Made by a program: the position numbers and the translations under genes. Positions 15,797 through 23,512 of a stretch of 64,000 nucleotides of DNA are shown here, piece after piece; position 1 is the first letter of the stretch, and each line of letters opens with the position of its first letter. The DNA lies in contig JBILML010000007.1 of NCBI GenBank assembly GCA_044375555.1, positions 31,522-95,521 of the forward strand, given 5' to 3'. Below the pieces are notes generated by a model. That model saw only the letters and a program-made list of their open reading frames with translations. It did not search any database and was not told the DNA's origin. This DNA is from UBA967 sp044375555 (GTDB taxonomy: Bacteria; Verrucomicrobiota; Verrucomicrobiia; Chthoniobacterales; Terrimicrobiaceae).

Positions 15797-16149
15797 GCCG
15801 TAACCACGCTCCCCCGCGCGCCGGCGACAATGCCCATGACCTTGGCCACATCCTCGGCCTCCATTCCTGCGTCCTCAAAAGTCTCCTGCAGGATCTCTGC
15901 GACCTCGTCAAAGGCGGAGCCTGTGACTTTAAGCGAGCTATGAGCGATGCCGAGCTCGCGGCCGCTGTATTCCGCCGGGCCGCCGAGCAAATGCGCGATC
16001 AACTTCGTCTGATGGTCGATGATACGCTCCATGTTTGCGCCCTCGAAGTAAGGCCGAAGCGTCGGGCTCTGGAGGACTCCGCTGTAAAACTCCCTCACGA
16101 TCTTGCTGACGGTTGCAAAACCACCATACTTGTCGAATAAAGATTGCAT
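15793..16149 (-). CDS. Truncated haemoglobin (2-on-2 globin)
   Basis: 118 residues with the truncated globin pattern: Gly-Gly at 9-10, the B-helix FYSGVL with Tyr22 at B10, YFEGANMERIIDHQ, the glycine turn LLGGP, and the proximal haem ligand His70 in LGIAHSSLKV. Tyr-B10 usually stabilises bound O2 or takes part in NO chemistry. The gene overlaps the cyclase by 4 bp (its TGA within GTGA), so the two products are made together. Inferred role: haem-based O2/NO sensing subunit for the cyclase, or an NO-detoxifying globin whose expression is linked to it. The 480 bp upstream contain only repeats. Confidence 0.9.
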   Translation of the reverse strand: MQSLFDKYGGFATVSKIVREFYSGVLQSPTLRPYFEGANMERIIDHQTKLIAHLLGGPAEYSGRELGIAHSSLKVTGSAFDEVAEILQETFEDAGMEAEDVAKVMGIVAGARGSVVTA

Positions 16150-16239
16150 CCGGTGAGACTGCCCGATCAGACAAACCTGTCAAGCAGGTGCATGGGCGAA
16201 AGCTGCTCAGGCAGGGTTTTCGATTTTGAAACCGGTGTC

Positions 16240-16271
16240 CATTTGCTCGGCAACCAAGAAAAAATGCTCAT
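16240..16271 (-). pseudogene. Remnant of the antitoxin gene N-terminus
   Basis: The minus strand reads MDEHFFLVAEQM, which matches the start of the antitoxin at 13568 (MDEHFFMVAEQI). Homology then breaks off and an early stop follows. The sequence upstream of both starts is alike (about 70 bp), so the whole leader was duplicated. Confidence 0.7.
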
Positions 16272-16813
16272 CCACCCAACTGAACCGGTCAACGGCAATG
16301 TGGTGTAGTTTTTAGAAATACCGCACCAGCTCCGCGCCCTTCCCAATTCAAATATGTGAATATGTGGGACTGACCCCGGCACGTTACGGTAGCGAGGCGC
16401 GTTTGGAGGGACGACCTCCGTGTCGTCCGGGATTTTGGCGTGGTTTGATAGGGCCGCGCTGGCGCGCGCGGGGAGTAGGCGCCAGAAGATTACTTTAAAT
16501 TTAAAGGGGATTTGCCGCGCTGGCGCGCGCGGGGAGTAGGCGCCGACGGAGCAGCGCCCTCCAGTTCGGTTTCGAGGGGCGCTGACGCGCCAAATTGAGA
16601 TGGGATTCAATTCCCGCGATGAGTGACCATCTACAAGCTAGTTTTATCAAGAACCTGCCTCGCTGCCGCCTGAAGGTCATTCCATCGCGGAAAGACCGGA
16701 TCGGCGGCGTGAAGAATGTGTCGGAGCAGGCTTTTCCACTCCAGTGTGGCGCGCTCGATATCCCCTCGGCGGATCAAGTCGGTTTCTTTTTCCAAAGCGC
16801 GCATTCCGCCGCT
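16272..16813. repeat. Segmental duplication, copy 2 (antitoxin leader, RAYT end, helicase 3' end)
   Basis: From 16272: leader similar to 13569-13640, solo RAYT end (16347-16379), GACGACCTCCGTGTCGTC palindrome (16404-16430), a GC-rich unit present twice (16451 and 16513, separated by TTTAAATTTAAA-containing DNA), and the functional 3' end of the helicase gene. In copy 1 the same parts are split by the lipoprotein gene. Confidence 0.8.
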
Positions 16814-19114
16814 CCGATGCAGCGATAAGGCTTCGCAGGTTCCCTCGCCGAATCCCGGACACAGTCCGCCCTCGAGGTAGCCTTCATGATCCACATGGCC
16901 GTAAATTTCCCGCGCCACGGCGGCCAGTCGATGGCTCGGACCATCCGCGAAATCCAGGAATCGCGGGCCGCCCCGCAGGTTGGCCAAGTGGGCGACGATA
17001 TCCTCGATCGGATAAGTTGCGTCCTCCAGAGCGGCGGCGACCATGAGACCCTCGCCTCCCTGAAAACGGCTGAAGAGCCGCCCGCGTGGAGTCGGTGCGC
17101 CGCTGTCATCCACCAGACCGAGTTTTCGCCATGCGTAGGCTGCGGATCCCGGAGGCGGGTTGAACACCGGTGACTCGCCAACCTCGAAGGACGAACTCAC
17201 CCGTCGCCGGGGAGGATCGAGGAGCGCTGTGCCGTCGGGGAGGATGAGTGCGCTAACGGGAATATTTTCCAGTGAAAGGCGCGCCATGAGGTTCGGGCCA
17301 TGGAACGCGGTGGATTGGAAAACTCCGGGCGACCAGTGGGATTCCAAGAGAGGGATGATATCGCGGATCAATTCGTCTTCCGTGAAGATCTCCGTTTTGC
17401 GCAGGCCGAGGAGTTTTTGAATCCAAGGCAGTGGCTGGAAATGAGACCCAAGTCCGCTTTCGTTTGGACTTCTGAAATGTAGCGCAGGCGTCCCGCCTGC
17501 GGGCGTCAATTGTTCGATGGCAGGCGGGACGCCCGCCCTACAAAAAATCGCCCTGGAGTCCGGTTTAGGAGTGGTTTTTGTATGAGGGCCCGCGAGGCGC
17601 GCGATGGAGACTTCCTTTCCATAGGCAAAACTTCGTCCATCGCGGATTTTGCAGGCTCTGCCGTGGGGCAGTAGATCGAGGCTGCGAGGGGCGCGCAGCG
17701 CGGGAATCCACCTTTCCTTGTGCCGTGCGAGACACTGACCCAGAGGTCGGATTTGCTCCACGGCGGTTTTGAGCGGATGCCAGCAATCGTCGAGTCCGAG
17801 AAACTCGACTCTCGTTGGTCCATGACGCTCGCTGGATTTCGAGATTTCCAAGGCGTTTGCCAAATCGGGGGCGATCTTTTGGCGGCTGAAAAGCCTTTCG
17901 CAGATGAGAGCTGCCCGGGCGAGGGGGCTTTTGCCATCGGGGGAGTCGACTTCCATGACGCGCAGCAAGGTTGGCCAATCCATTTGGTTCACCCGCCGGA
18001 GTTGGCGCGGGGAGGCGTCCAGAAGACTGGGGAGATTTTGGGCCGTGAGAACAAATCCCCGTTCATCCAAGCCTCTGCGTCCAGCTCGGCCAAACATCTG
18101 CAGCAACTCGTCGGAGCGGAGTTCGCGCTGGAATCTGGCGTCTCCGTAGCTGGTCGAGGTGACCATGACAGAACGCACAGAAAAATTGATCCCCGCCGCG
18201 AGGCCGGTGGTGGCGACGATGACATGGAGCTTCCCGGCTTTGCCAAGCGGTTCGATCCAATCGGCGCGGGCAGAATAGGGGAGGCCGCTGTGATGATAGG
18301 CCACGCGGTGTTGCAGGAGCCGGGCCAGGTCGCGGCCGAGGAGGCTTTGATCTTCCGGCGTCATGCGCAGCGGGCTTTCCACAGGTAGGGCGGCGGCGAT
18401 TTGAGTGGCCATTTTTTCTGCATCGCGGCGACGCGGGGCAAACAGCAGAAGCGGCGTCAGTCCAGCCTGGAGTGCGGCAATAGCCACCCGTGGCCAGAAG
18501 CCATGCACGGAATCCGGCACGCGTGGCAGATTCTCGATCGGCACTTGATCCAAGGGAACCGGACGCTCTTTCACTTGGATCAACTCCACACGCCGTCCGA
18601 GCCTTTTGAGCCACTCCACGATGTCCGCAGGGTTCCGCACGCTGCCACTCAAGAGCAGGAAGCGGGTGGATGCCGGAGGAAGGGCCATGGCCATTTCGTA
18701 GTTCAATCCCCGCTGGGCATCGGCGAGCATTTGGTATTCGTCGAGAATGAGAAACCCTGGGGCATTTCCACTGAGAATGCGCTCACGCTGGGTCTCGAGT
18801 GTCGCGACCAAGACGGGGGCATGCAGATTCTCCGCGAGATCGCCTGTGGCAATGCCGACATTCCATCCGAGGGATTTCCACTCTCTCCATTTGTCGTTCG
18901 CCAGAGCGCGCGTCGGCACGGTGTAAACGGCCTGTCCGAGGCGGGCGGCTTCTGGTGTTTTCAGAAAAAGCTCAAAGACCCGCGTCTTGCCGGCCCCTGT
19001 CGGCGCATCAATGATCACATCCGCGCCGCTCTTGAGGTGACGCACCGCATCCTGCTGCCAGAGATCGGGCAAATTCAAGGGAGCGAACGGAACCTGGGAG
19101 CTTGTGGAGTTCAA
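16631..19114 (-). CDS. DEAD/DEAH-box superfamily 2 helicase (Ski2-like)
   Basis: 827 residues. Walker A is APTGAGKT (37-44), motif II is DEYQ (125-128), motif III SGS, and motif VI QMFGRAGRRG; the Q-like region WQQDAVRHL precedes. The layout matches Ski2/Hel308/Lhr-like ATPases acting on RNA or DNA, but the substrate cannot be told. The C-terminal third is poorly conserved. An in-frame palindromic repeat adds about 22 residues (AGVPPAIEQLTPAGGTPAL). The only plausible start is TTG at 19112-19114, since no in-frame ATG comes before Walker A; it overlaps the stop of a tiny upstream frame. The 3' end exists a second time at 14472. Confidence 0.85.
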   Translation of the reverse strand: MNSTSSQVPFAPLNLPDLWQQDAVRHLKSGADVIIDAPTGAGKTRVFELFLKTPEAARLGQAVYTVPTRALANDKWREWKSLGWNVGIATGDLAENLHAPVLVATLETQRERILSGNAPGFLILDEYQMLADAQRGLNYEMAMALPPASTRFLLLSGSVRNPADIVEWLKRLGRRVELIQVKERPVPLDQVPIENLPRVPDSVHGFWPRVAIAALQAGLTPLLLFAPRRRDAEKMATQIAAALPVESPLRMTPEDQSLLGRDLARLLQHRVAYHHSGLPYSARADWIEPLGKAGKLHVIVATTGLAAGINFSVRSVMVTSTSYGDARFQRELRSDELLQMFGRAGRRGLDERGFVLTAQNLPSLLDASPRQLRRVNQMDWPTLLRVMEVDSPDGKSPLARAALICERLFSRQKIAPDLANALEISKSSERHGPTRVEFLGLDDCWHPLKTAVEQIRPLGQCLARHKERWIPALRAPRSLDLLPHGRACKIRDGRSFAYGKEVSIARLAGPHTKTTPKPDSRAIFCRAGVPPAIEQLTPAGGTPALHFRSPNESGLGSHFQPLPWIQKLLGLRKTEIFTEDELIRDIIPLLESHWSPGVFQSTAFHGPNLMARLSLENIPVSALILPDGTALLDPPRRRVSSSFEVGESPVFNPPPGSAAYAWRKLGLVDDSGAPTPRGRLFSRFQGGEGLMVAAALEDATYPIEDIVAHLANLRGGPRFLDFADGPSHRLAAVAREIYGHVDHEGYLEGGLCPGFGEGTCEALSLHRSGGMRALEKETDLIRRGDIERATLEWKSLLRHILHAADPVFPRWNDLQAAARQVLDKTSL
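17478..17542. repeat. Palindromic repeat inserted in frame within the helicase gene
   Basis: TGTAGCGCAGGCGTCCCGCC ... GTTCGATGGCAGGCGGGACG ... CCTACA. The arms pair over about 20 bases. Its length keeps the helicase frame open and adds CRAGVPPAIEQL and TPAGGTPALHF. Same family as 13287 and 14179. Confidence 0.85.
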
Positions 19115-19203
19115 AATCCGCGAACCTCAGGCTGGGGCGGAGTTGGTTGTTGGAATTCACCAAGCGGGTCCTTGGCATCGATGGCCACTGGGTCTTTGCT
19201 CAT
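19111..19203 (-). CDS. Possible tiny leader ORF coupled to the helicase
   Basis: A 30-codon frame (MSKDPVAIDAKDPLGEFQQP...) that ends in a TGA overlapping the TTG start of the helicase (TTTTGA). A GTG at 19224 would make it 37 codons. No clear ribosome binding site. It may be a real leader peptide that helps re-initiation at the weak TTG, or chance. No similarity is recognised. Confidence 0.3.
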   Translation of the reverse strand: MSKDPVAIDAKDPLGEFQQPTPPQPEVRGF

Positions 19204-19256
19204 AAAATTCGAGTGATGGTCCACAAGGAAACCGGGATTCGGAAAAAATCACCCTC

Positions 19257-19397
19257 CTATTGCAGCACACGAGCGTCAAGGATCCAAAGGACGACATGAT
19301 CGCGAATCATGGCATCCGGGATTTTGGGAGTTTTGCGGAAACCAGAACTTCCTAATCGCAATTCCTGCGGGCGCTGAATTCGGGCCAACTGCTGCAT
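19257..19397 (-). CDS. Small hypothetical protein (46 residues)
   Basis: Starts at an ATG preceded by GAGG at proper spacing (GAGGTGGCCATG) and reads MQQLARIQRPQELRLGSSGF, ending LWILDARVLQ. The composition is balanced, with IPDAMIRDHVVLWILDA resembling a folded segment. It lies upstream of the helicase on the same strand and just inside a solo RAYT end, so it may be the remainder of a larger gene or a genuine small protein. No family recognised. Confidence 0.4.
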   Translation of the reverse strand: MQQLARIQRPQELRLGSSGFRKTPKIPDAMIRDHVVLWILDARVLQ

Positions 19398-19407
19398 GGC
19401 CACCTCA

Positions 19408-19439
19408 TTCAAATATGTGAATATGTGGGACTGACCCCG
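19408..19439 (+). repeat. Solo RAYT-element end
   Basis: TTCAAATATGTGAATATGTG then GGACTGACCCC, same as copies at 14244 and 16347. It lies in the 370 bp gap between the helicase and the SPFH gene. Apart from the two small frames described, nothing else is seen in that gap. Confidence 0.75.
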
Positions 19440-19484
19440 ATGATTAGTTGCAAGGTCTTGGGTCTAGGCTAAACTGGCCTCCCT

Positions 19485-20390
19485 ATGGATCAAATGTCTT
19501 CCAACCTCGCCAAAATCCTTGCACCCCTTGTCATTCTCCTCGTTGCCGCGTTCGCGATCCTTTCGAGCATGACAGTCATCGTCGAGAGCGGCCATGTCGG
19601 AGTGGTGCGAACCCTCGGTGCCGTTCAGCCCGAGGCGCTGCGCGAGGGATTTCATTTCAAGAAGCCCTTCATCGACAAAGTCGAGCAGATGGACATCCGC
19701 CTCACGGCCAGCCGCGAGCAGTCCACAGCCGCTTCGAAGGATCTCCAAACCGTCACCACGCAGGTCACCACCCAGTTTTCCCTCAACGGCGACATGGCTC
19801 CGCAGATCTACCAGAAAATCGGAACGCTCCCGAAGGTGGCCGTCTCCCTCGTTCAGCCGGCCATTCAGGAATGCGTGAAGGGCGTCACCGCCAAATTCAC
19901 CGCCGAGGAACTCGTGACCAAGCGCGAGTTCGTGAAACAGCAAATTCAGGAGGCCCTTACCAACTTCCTCAACAACACGCTTCGCGAAAAAGAACTCCTG
20001 AACTCGATCAATATCGCCAACCTTGCCATCACCGATTTCAATTTCTCCGACGAGTTCAACCGCGCCATTGAGGCGAAGGTGAAGGCCGAGCAGATGGCCC
20101 TCCAGGCGAAGAACGAAAAAATCATGCGCGTCACTCAGGCCGAAGCCGCTTCCGAGGAACGCAAACTCGCCGCTTCCGCGGAGGCCTTCTCCACCGAGGT
20201 CCAATCCAAGGCCCGCGCCGACGCCATTCAGCGCGAATCCGAAGCTCTGCAGCAAAGCCCCCAAATCATCCGTCTCCGAGCCATCGAGAAATGGGACGGC
20301 ACACTTCCCCGCATCACAGGCCAATCCGCAGTTCCCTTCCTGAACATCGAGGAGGTCGCCCGCGACACCCCGCCCAGCCCGACTCCCTAG
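19485..20390 (+). CDS. SPFH/band 7 (prohibitin-like) membrane protein
   Basis: 301 residues with one N-terminal membrane helix (about 10-30, LAPLVILLVAAFAIL) followed by the band-7 domain: ESGHVGVVRTLGAVQPEAL, GFHFKKPFIDKVEQMDIR, and a long charged helix (200-260) as in prohibitins. Such proteins form large ring oligomers at the inner membrane and modulate proteases or membrane organisation. No NfeD or FtsH partner is adjacent. Either the ATG at 19485 or the one at 19494 could be the start. The RAYT element begins 6 bp after the stop codon. Confidence 0.9.
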   Translation: MDQMSSNLAKILAPLVILLVAAFAILSSMTVIVESGHVGVVRTLGAVQPEALREGFHFKKPFIDKVEQMDIRLTASREQSTAASKDLQTVTTQVTTQFSLNGDMAPQIYQKIGTLPKVAVSLVQPAIQECVKGVTAKFTAEELVTKREFVKQQIQEALTNFLNNTLREKELLNSINIANLAITDFNFSDEFNRAIEAKVKAEQMALQAKNEKIMRVTQAEAASEERKLAASAEAFSTEVQSKARADAIQRESEALQQSPQIIRLRAIEKWDGTLPRITGQSAVPFLNIEEVARDTPPSPTP

Positions 20391-20395
20391 GGCAA

Positions 20396-21419
20396 GGGTC
20401 AGTCCCACATATTGACATATTTTCAGTTTCAGCGAGGCTTTTTTCCATGGCCAGACAACTGAGAGTCGAATACGCGGGGGCGATTTACCATGTGATGAGC
20501 CGGGGGGACCGGCAGGAGTCGATCTTTTGGGATGATGAGGATCGGCGGCGGTTTTTGGGGACGCTCGGGGAGGCTTGCGCGCGGGGCGGTTGGCAGGTGC
20601 ATGCGTATTGCCTGATGGGAAATCATTTTCATCTGGTGCTGGAAACTCCCCAACCGACGCTGGTGGCGGGAATGAAGTGGTTTTTGGGAACCTACACGCA
20701 GCGTTTCAATGCGCGGCACCGGTTGCGCGGGCATCTCTTTGCGGGGCGCTACAAGTCGCTGCTCGTGGATGGCTCGGACGACATGTATTTGCGGGTGGTC
20801 TGCGACTATGTGCATTTGAATCCAGTGCGCGCGGGGTTGATCGCGGCGGATGGGAAATTGGCAGACTACGCGTGGAGCAGTTTCCCCGAGTATTTGAAGG
20901 AGCCCGCGCAACGGCCTGAGTGGTTGAGGGTGGATCGTCTACTAGGGGAGATGGGTATCCGGCAGGACGATACGACGGGTCGGCGGGAGTTTCAGGACAC
21001 TATGGATGCGCGGTGTCGTGCGGAGGGTCATGCGGACGAGGAACTCTGGAGCGGCATCCGGCGGGGATGGAGATTTGGCGCGGAGGATTTTCTGGGGAGG
21101 TTGATGGAGACCGGAGCAGCGGCGGGCGCGAACACTGAGATTCACGGCGGTAAGGCGGTGACGGAAACGATGGAGGAAAAAGCGCGGCGTCTCATCGGGG
21201 AGTTTTTGGAAAAAAGGGGGACGGGGCTTGAGGAGTTGCGCGCACGAAGCAAGAGCGATGCGCTGAAAATCGAGCTCGCCGGCGAACTGCGAAAAAACAC
21301 GGCGATGCCGATGGCGTGGATCGCGAATGAACTCCGCGCCGGTGTTCCGAACAGCGTGTGGAATGCGCTGGCGAAGCGGCGGACGAGCCAGGAAGTGTGA
21401 ATCTGTGGGACTGACCCCC
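20396..21419 (+). mobile_element. Complete RAYT element with inverted ends
   Basis: The left end GGGTCAGTCCCACATATTGA (20396) followed by CATATTT, and the right end TGTGAATCTGTGGGACTGAC (21396) plus CCCC, are inverted copies that enclose one transposase gene. The right end contains the transposase stop codon. Solo ends of the same type lie at 591, 13641, 14244, 16347 and 19408. Confidence 0.8.
20447..21400 (+). CDS. Y1 HUH transposase (RAYT) with C-terminal DNA-binding extension
   Basis: 317 residues. N-terminal MARQLRVEYAGAIYHVMSRG is the family signature, the HUH motif is MGNHFHLVLE, and the tyrosine segment is VCDYVHLNPVRAGL. A long C-terminal part (residues 180-317), ending with WIANELRAGVPNSVWNAL, resembles a helix-turn-helix of the DnaA C-terminal kind found in this transposase group. 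The ATG at 20447 starts the conserved N-terminus; the frame also runs back into the SPFH gene but that part is a shadow. Uninterrupted, so probably active; it may act on the solo ends elsewhere in the window. Confidence 0.92.
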   Translation: MARQLRVEYAGAIYHVMSRGDRQESIFWDDEDRRRFLGTLGEACARGGWQVHAYCLMGNHFHLVLETPQPTLVAGMKWFLGTYTQRFNARHRLRGHLFAGRYKSLLVDGSDDMYLRVVCDYVHLNPVRAGLIAADGKLADYAWSSFPEYLKEPAQRPEWLRVDRLLGEMGIRQDDTTGRREFQDTMDARCRAEGHADEELWSGIRRGWRFGAEDFLGRLMETGAAAGANTEIHGGKAVTETMEEKARRLIGEFLEKRGTGLEELRARSKSDALKIELAGELRKNTAMPMAWIANELRAGVPNSVWNALAKRRTSQEV

Positions 21420-21470
21420 GGCTGGAGAATCGCGTAGATGCTCAGGCGGGGTTGTGAGATTCTGCCGCGC

Positions 21471-22103
21471 ATGAACCGCTCCGACCGCGCGAAGGAATTG
21501 CTGAAACGACTGCCGAAAATTTATCCCGATGCGCATTGCGAGCTCGTCCACTCGAATCCGCTGGAACTCCTCGTCGCCACGATCCTCAGCGCGCAATGCA
21601 CCGACAAGCGCGTGAATCTCGTGACGCGCGAGCTATTCCATCGTTGTCGCACAGCCCAAGATTACGCCGCGATTTCGCAGGAGGAACTCGAGAGCCTCGT
21701 CCGCTCCACGGGATTCTATCGGAACAAGGCGAAAAACATTCGCGCCATGGGCCAAGTGCTCGTCGAGCGGCATTCGGGCGAGGTTCCGAATACCCTGGCA
21801 GAACTCGCCGCCATTCCCGGCGCGGGACGCAAAACGGCCAATGTCGTCCTCGGAAATGCCTTTTCTAAAAATGAAGGCGTCGTCGTGGATACCCATGTCG
21901 GCCGCCTCTCTCAACGGCTCGGCCTCACCAAATTCAGCGACCCGATCCGCATCGAGCAGGACTTGATGAAACTCTTCCCGCAGGCGTGTTGGACCGACCT
22001 GAGCCACTGGCTGATCTTCCACGGCCGCCGGCGCTGTGCCGCGCGCAAGCCGGATTGCGCGAATTGCGAGCTGAGCGATTTCTGCCCCTCGGCGAAAGGC
22101 TGA
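21471..22103 (+). CDS. nth: Endonuclease III
   Basis: DNA glycosylase/AP lyase that removes oxidised pyrimidines. 210 residues. The helix-hairpin-helix IPGAGRKTANVVLG carries the catalytic lysine, VVDTHVGRL carries the catalytic aspartate, and the four cysteines of the [4Fe-4S] cluster are in CAARKPDCANCELSDFC (C-x6-C-x2-C-x5-C). LSAQCTDKRVN is the usual N-terminal motif. The ATG at 21471 is used rather than an upstream in-frame ATG at 21438, because the family begins here. Monocistronic. Confidence 0.96.
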   Translation: MNRSDRAKELLKRLPKIYPDAHCELVHSNPLELLVATILSAQCTDKRVNLVTRELFHRCRTAQDYAAISQEELESLVRSTGFYRNKAKNIRAMGQVLVERHSGEVPNTLAELAAIPGAGRKTANVVLGNAFSKNEGVVVDTHVGRLSQRLGLTKFSDPIRIEQDLMKLFPQACWTDLSHWLIFHGRRRCAARKPDCANCELSDFCPSAKG

Positions 22104-22130
22104 AAAAATAAAAAATTGCGTAAACCAAAA

Positions 22131-22271
22131 TGGAGGGATGGTCTCCGTGCCATCCCATTCTCGCGGCGCAGCCGCGCATATCCCGCCCCCGAGCATTTGG
22201 TAACCCACCTCAGCGACTGACTTTACCCGCCGGCGCCGGCGCCTTCGGACGACACGGAGGTCGTCCCTCCA
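22131..22271. repeat. Inverted pair of GGAGGGACGACCTCCGTG palindromes
   Basis: TGGAGGGATGGTCTCCGTGC at 22131 (variant) and GGACGACACGGAGGTCGTCC at 22247 are related palindromes in opposite orientation, enclosing a GC-rich linker. The same palindrome occurs at 14307 and 16404. The pair separates convergent genes nth and the flavin oxidase and could work as a terminator. Confidence 0.7.
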
Positions 22272-22281
22272 CAACAGCGAA

Positions 22282-23508
22282 TCAAGCGCCCAAGACGACG
22301 CGGGCCGCTTCCAAGCCAGACTGAATCGCGGCTTGAATGCTCGCGCCATTTTTCCAATCCCCACACGCGAGAACGCCGTTTGGCAAATGAGGCTTGGGTT
22401 TTGAGGCGAAGCCGGGCGGTTGGTCAGGGACAGCGTTTGGCACAAAAAGGGTCTCCAAGGGAATGAGAGATTCTCGCGCATGGGGAAAAATGGCGGCGAT
22501 TTCCTCCGCGGCGTGGGAGACAAGTTCGGCGCGGTCCAATCCCTCAAAATTCAGAATGGAAGCCGAGACAAGATGCCAACCGGCCGAGGCAAATTCCGGC
22601 GCGATGTTGGTGATCTGAACGAAGTGCCGAACGAGACGGTGGGCGCCTGCGGGAAGAACGAGGCACGGGCGGTCGTAGAGGGAGGTTTTGGATTTAAAAT
22701 AAACGACCGCCACGCCACGCGGCGCAGGGGGCGGTGGCTGGTGGAGGAGTTGATGCAGCGAGGATTCATCGAGTGCCAGAACGAGCCGCGAGAAAGGGAG
22801 GATTTCGCCAGACTCGAGAATCACGCGGGCGCCATCGATCGCGGTGACTTTGGAATTCAGCCGGATTTTTTGCGGGGGCAATTGAGCAGCGATAGCCTCG
22901 GGGAGGGCTTGGATACCTCCAGCGGGAATCCACGCGCGGCCGGTAGAGAATTTTTTGAGGTAGTAACGGAATAGCGCAGAGCTGGTGGAGAGCTCGTTGT
23001 CGAGCAGCACGCCGCCGAAAAACGGCTGGGCGAAGCAAGAGAGGAATTCGTCGGAAAATCCGCATTGGAGCAGAAACTCGCGAGTGGAAAGATCGCTTGT
23101 GGAAGCGCAGGCACCGAGGAGTGCGCGGTCCGAGGACAGCAAGACCTCCGCTCCCAATCTCGCGAGGCGAAGTTTGTCACCGAACGACAAGGCATCACCC
23201 GCGATGGCAATGATGGGATTTTCAAGCGGGCTGGCGAGGCGGGAGAATTTGCCGGAATGATGAATCAGCGCGCCGGACTCGAACCAGCGAGGCCGAAGCG
23301 CCGCAACATCCACAACCTCCCCGACCGCGCGGTAGGAACTCAGAACGACCTGGAAGCCATGATCGAGCGTGAACCCCTCGCGGCGCGCGGTGCGTTGGCG
23401 TCCCCCAACCTGCGGTGCGGCCTCGAGCAAAAGAAAATCCCGCCCGACGCGGTGGAGTGCGAGCGCGCAGGACAACCCGGCCAAGCCTGCACCAACGATG
23501 AGAATCAT
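22282..23508 (-). CDS. FAD-dependent amine oxidase/desaturase-like protein
   Basis: 408 residues. N-terminal ADP-binding fold MILIVGAGLAGLSCALAL with the FAD ribose-binding Glu in LLLEAAPQVGGR, the following arginine-rich loop, and the C-terminal flavin motif NGVLACGDWKNGASIQAAIQ. This is the monoamine oxidase/phytoene desaturase/protoporphyrinogen oxidase superfamily; substrate not determinable. No membrane helix. It starts 4 bp after the leuA stop on the same strand, so it is in the same transcript, although a link to leucine synthesis is not obvious. Confidence 0.85.
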   Translation of the reverse strand: MILIVGAGLAGLSCALALHRVGRDFLLLEAAPQVGGRQRTARREGFTLDHGFQVVLSSYRAVGEVVDVAALRPRWFESGALIHHSGKFSRLASPLENPIIAIAGDALSFGDKLRLARLGAEVLLSSDRALLGACASTSDLSTREFLLQCGFSDEFLSCFAQPFFGGVLLDNELSTSSALFRYYLKKFSTGRAWIPAGGIQALPEAIAAQLPPQKIRLNSKVTAIDGARVILESGEILPFSRLVLALDESSLHQLLHQPPPPAPRGVAVVYFKSKTSLYDRPCLVLPAGAHRLVRHFVQITNIAPEFASAGWHLVSASILNFEGLDRAELVSHAAEEIAAIFPHARESLIPLETLFVPNAVPDQPPGFASKPKPHLPNGVLACGDWKNGASIQAAIQSGLEAARVVLGA

Positions 23509-23512
23509 GGGG

